A DNA stretch of 7,579 nt from positions 1-7,579 of the forward strand of contig CACYNZ010000184.1 in NCBI GenBank assembly GCA_902775835.1, given 5' to 3'. The first letter of the stretch is position 1; every line of letters starts with the position of its first letter. The position numbers and the translations under genes were made by a program. This DNA is from an uncultured Eubacteriales bacterium. GTDB lineage: Bacteria > Bacillota_A > Clostridia > Christensenellales > Aristaeellaceae. The notes beneath the pieces are model-generated. The model was given only the letters and a program-made list of their open reading frames with translations, was not told where the DNA came from and ran no database searches. Positions 5,514 to 7,579 of this stretch are shown here, one piece after another.

Positions 5514-6358
5514 TGGTCAAGGTTGAGCATCTGATCAAGAACTACGGGGATTTCCATCTGGATGTCTCTCTGGAGATCCCGGACGGAACCGTCACGGGCA
5601 TCATCGGGAAAAACGGCGCCGGGAAAAGCACCACCATCAAGGCGATCCTGGGGCTTGTGAGACCCGACGGCGGCAGCGTCACCATAAACGGCAGGGAGCC
5701 GTCGAAAATGAGCGGGAAGGAGAAAATGTCCATCGGGGCCGCGCTGTCGGATTCGGGATTCAGCGCATATCTCCGGGTGGAGGATGTCATCTGCATTCTG
5801 AGAAACATGTATCCGGCCTTTGACGAAGGCTTTTTCAGAGAAAGCTGCCGGGCTCAGGGCCTGCCTCTGGACAGACAGATCCGGGAGTTTTCCACCGGCA
5901 TGAAGGCCAAGCTCCGCGTACTGGCCGCCATCAGCCACAGGGCGGATCTTCTGGTCATGGATGAGCCCACGGCGGGACTGGATGTGCAGGCGAGAAACGA
6001 TATTCTAGACCTGCTCCGGCAGTATCTTGTGGAAAACGAGCACTGCTCCATTCTGCTCACGTCCCATATTTCCTCGGACCTGGAAGGCCTGTGCGACGAC
6101 ATTTACCTGATCCATGACGGGAAAATCCTGCTGCATGAAGATACGGATACCATCCTGAGCAGCTACGCTGTCCTGAAAGTGGACGCGGAAACGTACGAAA
6201 AGCTGGACAGGAGCTATATTCTCAGCACCCGGAAAGAGCACTTCGGATATGTGTGCTTTACCAATGAAAAGCAGTTCTATGCGGAAAACTACCCGGGGAT
6301 CGTGATGGAAAACGGAAATCTTGACGATCTGATCCTCATGATGACGGGAGGGAAATAA
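5513..6358 (+). CDS. ABC transporter ATP-binding protein (ABC-2 exporter type)
   Basis: A 281-residue ATPase that should power the adjacent permease at the cytoplasmic face of the membrane. Walker A is GKNGAGKST (32-40), the ABC signature is the degenerate FSTGMK (126-131) common in exporters of the YtrB/BcrA kind, Walker B is LLVMDEPTAGLD (146-157) and the H-loop His is H185 (LLTSHISSDL). The expected Q-loop Gln is not obvious: the equivalent stretch reads IGAALSDSGF (74-83), as in several YtrB-like proteins where an acidic residue is found. Residues 205-281 form the variable C-terminal extension. GGAGG (5501-5505) 7 nt before the ATG lies inside the end of the GntR gene, so translation is coupled. 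The substrate is unknown. Context favours envelope-stress or antibiotic-related export rather than nutrient uptake, as no binding protein accompanies it. Confidence 0.94.
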   Translation: MVKVEHLIKNYGDFHLDVSLEIPDGTVTGIIGKNGAGKSTTIKAILGLVRPDGGSVTINGREPSKMSGKEKMSIGAALSDSGFSAYLRVEDVICILRNMYPAFDEGFFRESCRAQGLPLDRQIREFSTGMKAKLRVLAAISHRADLLVMDEPTAGLDVQARNDILDLLRQYLVENEHCSILLTSHISSDLEGLCDDIYLIHDGKILLHEDTDTILSSYAVLKVDAETYEKLDRSYILSTRKEHFGYVCFTNEKQFYAENYPGIVMENGNLDDLILMMTGGK

Positions 6359-6359
6359 A

Positions 6360-7013
6360 ATGCGCGGTCTCCTGGAAAAAGATTTTCGCCTTGCTTTTGT
6401 CAAAAAGCAGACCATACTGATTTTCCTGATGATGTCGGTGATCATGGGCATGACCATGGACGGCGCCTTTGTGGTGGGATATCTTACCATGCTTTCCACC
6501 ATTGTTGCGGTGGGCACGATCAGCTACGATGAGTATGACAACGGGTTTTCGTTTCTGATGACACTGCCCTTTGACAGGAAAACCTACGTCAGGGAGAAAT
6601 ACCTGTTCTGCCTTATGATATCCGTTGCCGCGTGGCTTGTCGGGACCGTGCTGTACGGCATCAGCCTGGCCTTCCGCCCCGGCGATAGCTCCCTGATGCA
6701 GGAACTCCCGATGCTTGTTGCTGTCATTCCTGTCATGTATCTGTCGTCCTGCATTCTGATCCCCCTGCAGCTCAAGTACGGCTCGGAAAAGAGCAGGATT
6801 GTGCTCTGGCTCGTGTTCGGGGGCATCGCAGTGGTGATCATCGCGGCGCGCAGATTCACGGACGCCGGGGAAAAGCCGCTTTCCGGACTGGTGAGCATGC
6901 TGGAGAGCACGTCGCCCGCAGTCCTGATCCTGGCCGTGACGGCCGTATGCGCGCTCATTGCGTGTGCTTCCTGTCTGTGGAGCACACGGATCATGGAAAA
7001 AAAGGAATTCTGA
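6360..7013 (+). CDS. ABC-2 type transporter permease
   Basis: A 217-residue membrane protein with about six helices (roughly 17-32, 36-54, 82-103, 117-137, 147-163, 186-207). The motif TLPFDRKTYVREKY (68-81), on the cytoplasmic loop before the third helix, is typical of small ABC-2 permeases (ABC2_membrane_5-like). The N-terminal LLEKDFRLAF (4-13) is also characteristic, as these proteins start with an amphipathic coupling segment. The ATG follows the ATPase stop by a single base, and GGGAGG (6346-6351) serves as ribosome binding site from within the ATPase gene. With one ATPase and one permease, the working complex is presumably a homodimer of each. No other transporter gene follows before glgA. 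The substrate is unknown. Confidence 0.92.
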   Translation: MRGLLEKDFRLAFVKKQTILIFLMMSVIMGMTMDGAFVVGYLTMLSTIVAVGTISYDEYDNGFSFLMTLPFDRKTYVREKYLFCLMISVAAWLVGTVLYGISLAFRPGDSSLMQELPMLVAVIPVMYLSSCILIPLQLKYGSEKSRIVLWLVFGGIAVVIIAARRFTDAGEKPLSGLVSMLESTSPAVLILAVTAVCALIACASCLWSTRIMEKKEF

Positions 7014-7040
7014 TGCCTTCCGGCCTTCATCCGGCGCTAT

Positions 7041-7101
7041 GAACCTGTCTGTACCCGGCAGGTTCTTCCGCCGCAGAACCCTTCACGGGAGGGAAAGGCG
7101 G
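7041..7101 (+). other. Structured 3' region after the ABC operon
   Basis: GAACCTG (7041-7047) pairs with CAGGTTC (7059-7065) around an 11-nt loop. Just after, CCGCC (7068-7072) can pair with GGCGG (7097-7101), enclosing CCCT (7079-7082) with AGGG (7090-7093). Neither has a proper T-tract, so termination is uncertain. They may instead stabilise or attenuate the transcript. Confidence 0.35.
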
Positions 7102-7165
7102 TCCATGTCCTGTCTGAATTGTGTAAAAATCTTTCCGGATTTTGCAAAAATGCGCGTCCGCCCTC

Positions 7166-7194
7166 TTGAGGAAAACAGAGCAATACGATATATT
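7166..7194 (+). promoter_or_regulatory. Sigma-A-type promoter of glgA
   Basis: TTGAGG (7166-7171) and TATATT (7189-7194) are separated by exactly 17 bp, giving a start near 7201 and a leader of about 40 nt. A perfect 10-bp palindrome TTTTGCAAAA (7140-7149) lies about 20 bp upstream in a locally AT-rich stretch and could be an operator or an UP-like element. This supports glgA being transcribed separately from the ABC operon. Confidence 0.6.
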
Positions 7195-7241
7195 TCCCTT
7201 ACAGGGTTCAATCCCAGAAATATGAAGTGTGAGGGATGAAT

Positions 7242-7579
7242 ATGTCAGAAATGAATGTTGTCGGAAATCCTGTCCGGGTTGCGTTTATCGGTTCCGAATG
7301 CTATCCCTTTATCAAAACAGGCGGACTTGGAGATGTCATGTATGCTCTGCCCAGGGCTCTGCTGCGTCAGAACTGCGAGGTCAGAGTGTTCATGCCCTGC
7401 TATGCCTGCATTCCGGAAAAGTACAGGAATCAGATGCGGTTCCGGGGCTCGTTCATGATGGACCTGACCCAGGACGGACACGAGTATTTCGTAGGCATCA
7501 TGGAACTCGAAATGGACGGTGTGATCTATGATTTCATCGAAAACCGCGAGTTCTTTGACTGGGGCAATCCCTATACCGG
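7242..7579 (+). CDS. Glycogen synthase, N-terminal part (runs off the window)
   Basis: ADP-glucose-dependent glycogen/starch synthase of the GT5 family, which extends alpha-1,4-glucan chains in the cytoplasm. Only the first 112 residues are present. The start of the first Rossmann domain is clear: RVAFIGSECYPFIKTGGLGDV (11-31 or so) contains the nucleotide-sugar-binding KTGGLGDV motif (25-32), then LPRALLRQNCEVRVFMPCY (36-54) matches the usual second strand. The full enzyme is normally about 470-490 residues. ATG 7242 is chosen because GAGGG (7231-7235) is 6 nt upstream. An in-frame ATG at 7236 would sit directly against that site, and a stop at 7230-7232 closes the frame above it. No glgC/D precedes it here, so it is probably the first gene of its own unit. 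Confidence 0.95.
   Translation, partial: MSEMNVVGNPVRVAFIGSECYPFIKTGGLGDVMYALPRALLRQNCEVRVFMPCYACIPEKYRNQMRFRGSFMMDLTQDGHEYFVGIMELEMDGVIYDFIENREFFDWGNPYT

Noticed and set aside
6958..7239. Plus-strand 93-codon frame bridging the permease end and glgA
   Set aside because: It overlaps the permease 3' end in another frame and runs through hairpins and the glgA promoter. No ribosome site or family signal.

Overview
The window looks like chromosomal DNA from a moderately GC-rich Gram-positive anaerobe of the Bacillota (Clostridia or Erysipelotrichia-like). The clues are strong AAGGAG/GGAGG ribosome binding sites, a YtrA-type GntR regulator with its ABC cassette, a LytTR/DUF3021-like pair, an S15 (PepX-like) peptidase and a bacterial glycogen synthase. 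I cannot name the genus. No tRNA, rRNA, CRISPR array or intact mobile element is visible.

Layout: 1-364 has no convincing gene but carries a candidate promoter. 368-2485 (+) is a complete Xaa-Pro dipeptidyl-peptidase-like S15 hydrolase with a signal peptide. It converges on a three-gene minus-strand operon, 4036 down to 2567 (LytTR DNA-binding regulator, DUF3021-like 4-TM protein, polytopic protein probably of the DUF7010 type). A strong bidirectional terminator (2504-2533) separates the two. The operon has its own promoter. Diverging from it, 4178-4609 (+) encodes a small stand-alone ParB/Srx-like domain protein, followed by 4635-4958, a short secreted protein that looks like a signal peptide joined to the tail of a solute-binding or thiaminase-I-like protein. 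A terminator at 4989-5019 closes this unit.

The next unit is a tight operon at 5139-7013: YtrA-type GntR repressor, ABC ATPase and ABC-2 permease, joined by a 1-nt overlap and a 1-nt gap. Its promoter is embedded in five ACAGT/ACTGT half-sites spaced exactly 10 bp apart, the most striking non-coding pattern in the window. After a structured intergenic stretch and a good sigma-A promoter, the 5' end of glgA (glycogen synthase) starts at 7242 and runs off the edge.

Functionally, the window combines extracellular peptide use, two envelope-associated regulatory modules (a LytTR regulatory system with membrane partners, and a self-repressed ABC exporter cassette) and the beginning of glycogen synthesis. 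Nothing proves a wholly new system. The best candidates for a second look are the phased operator, the LytTR-membrane protein operon and the truncated secreted protein.
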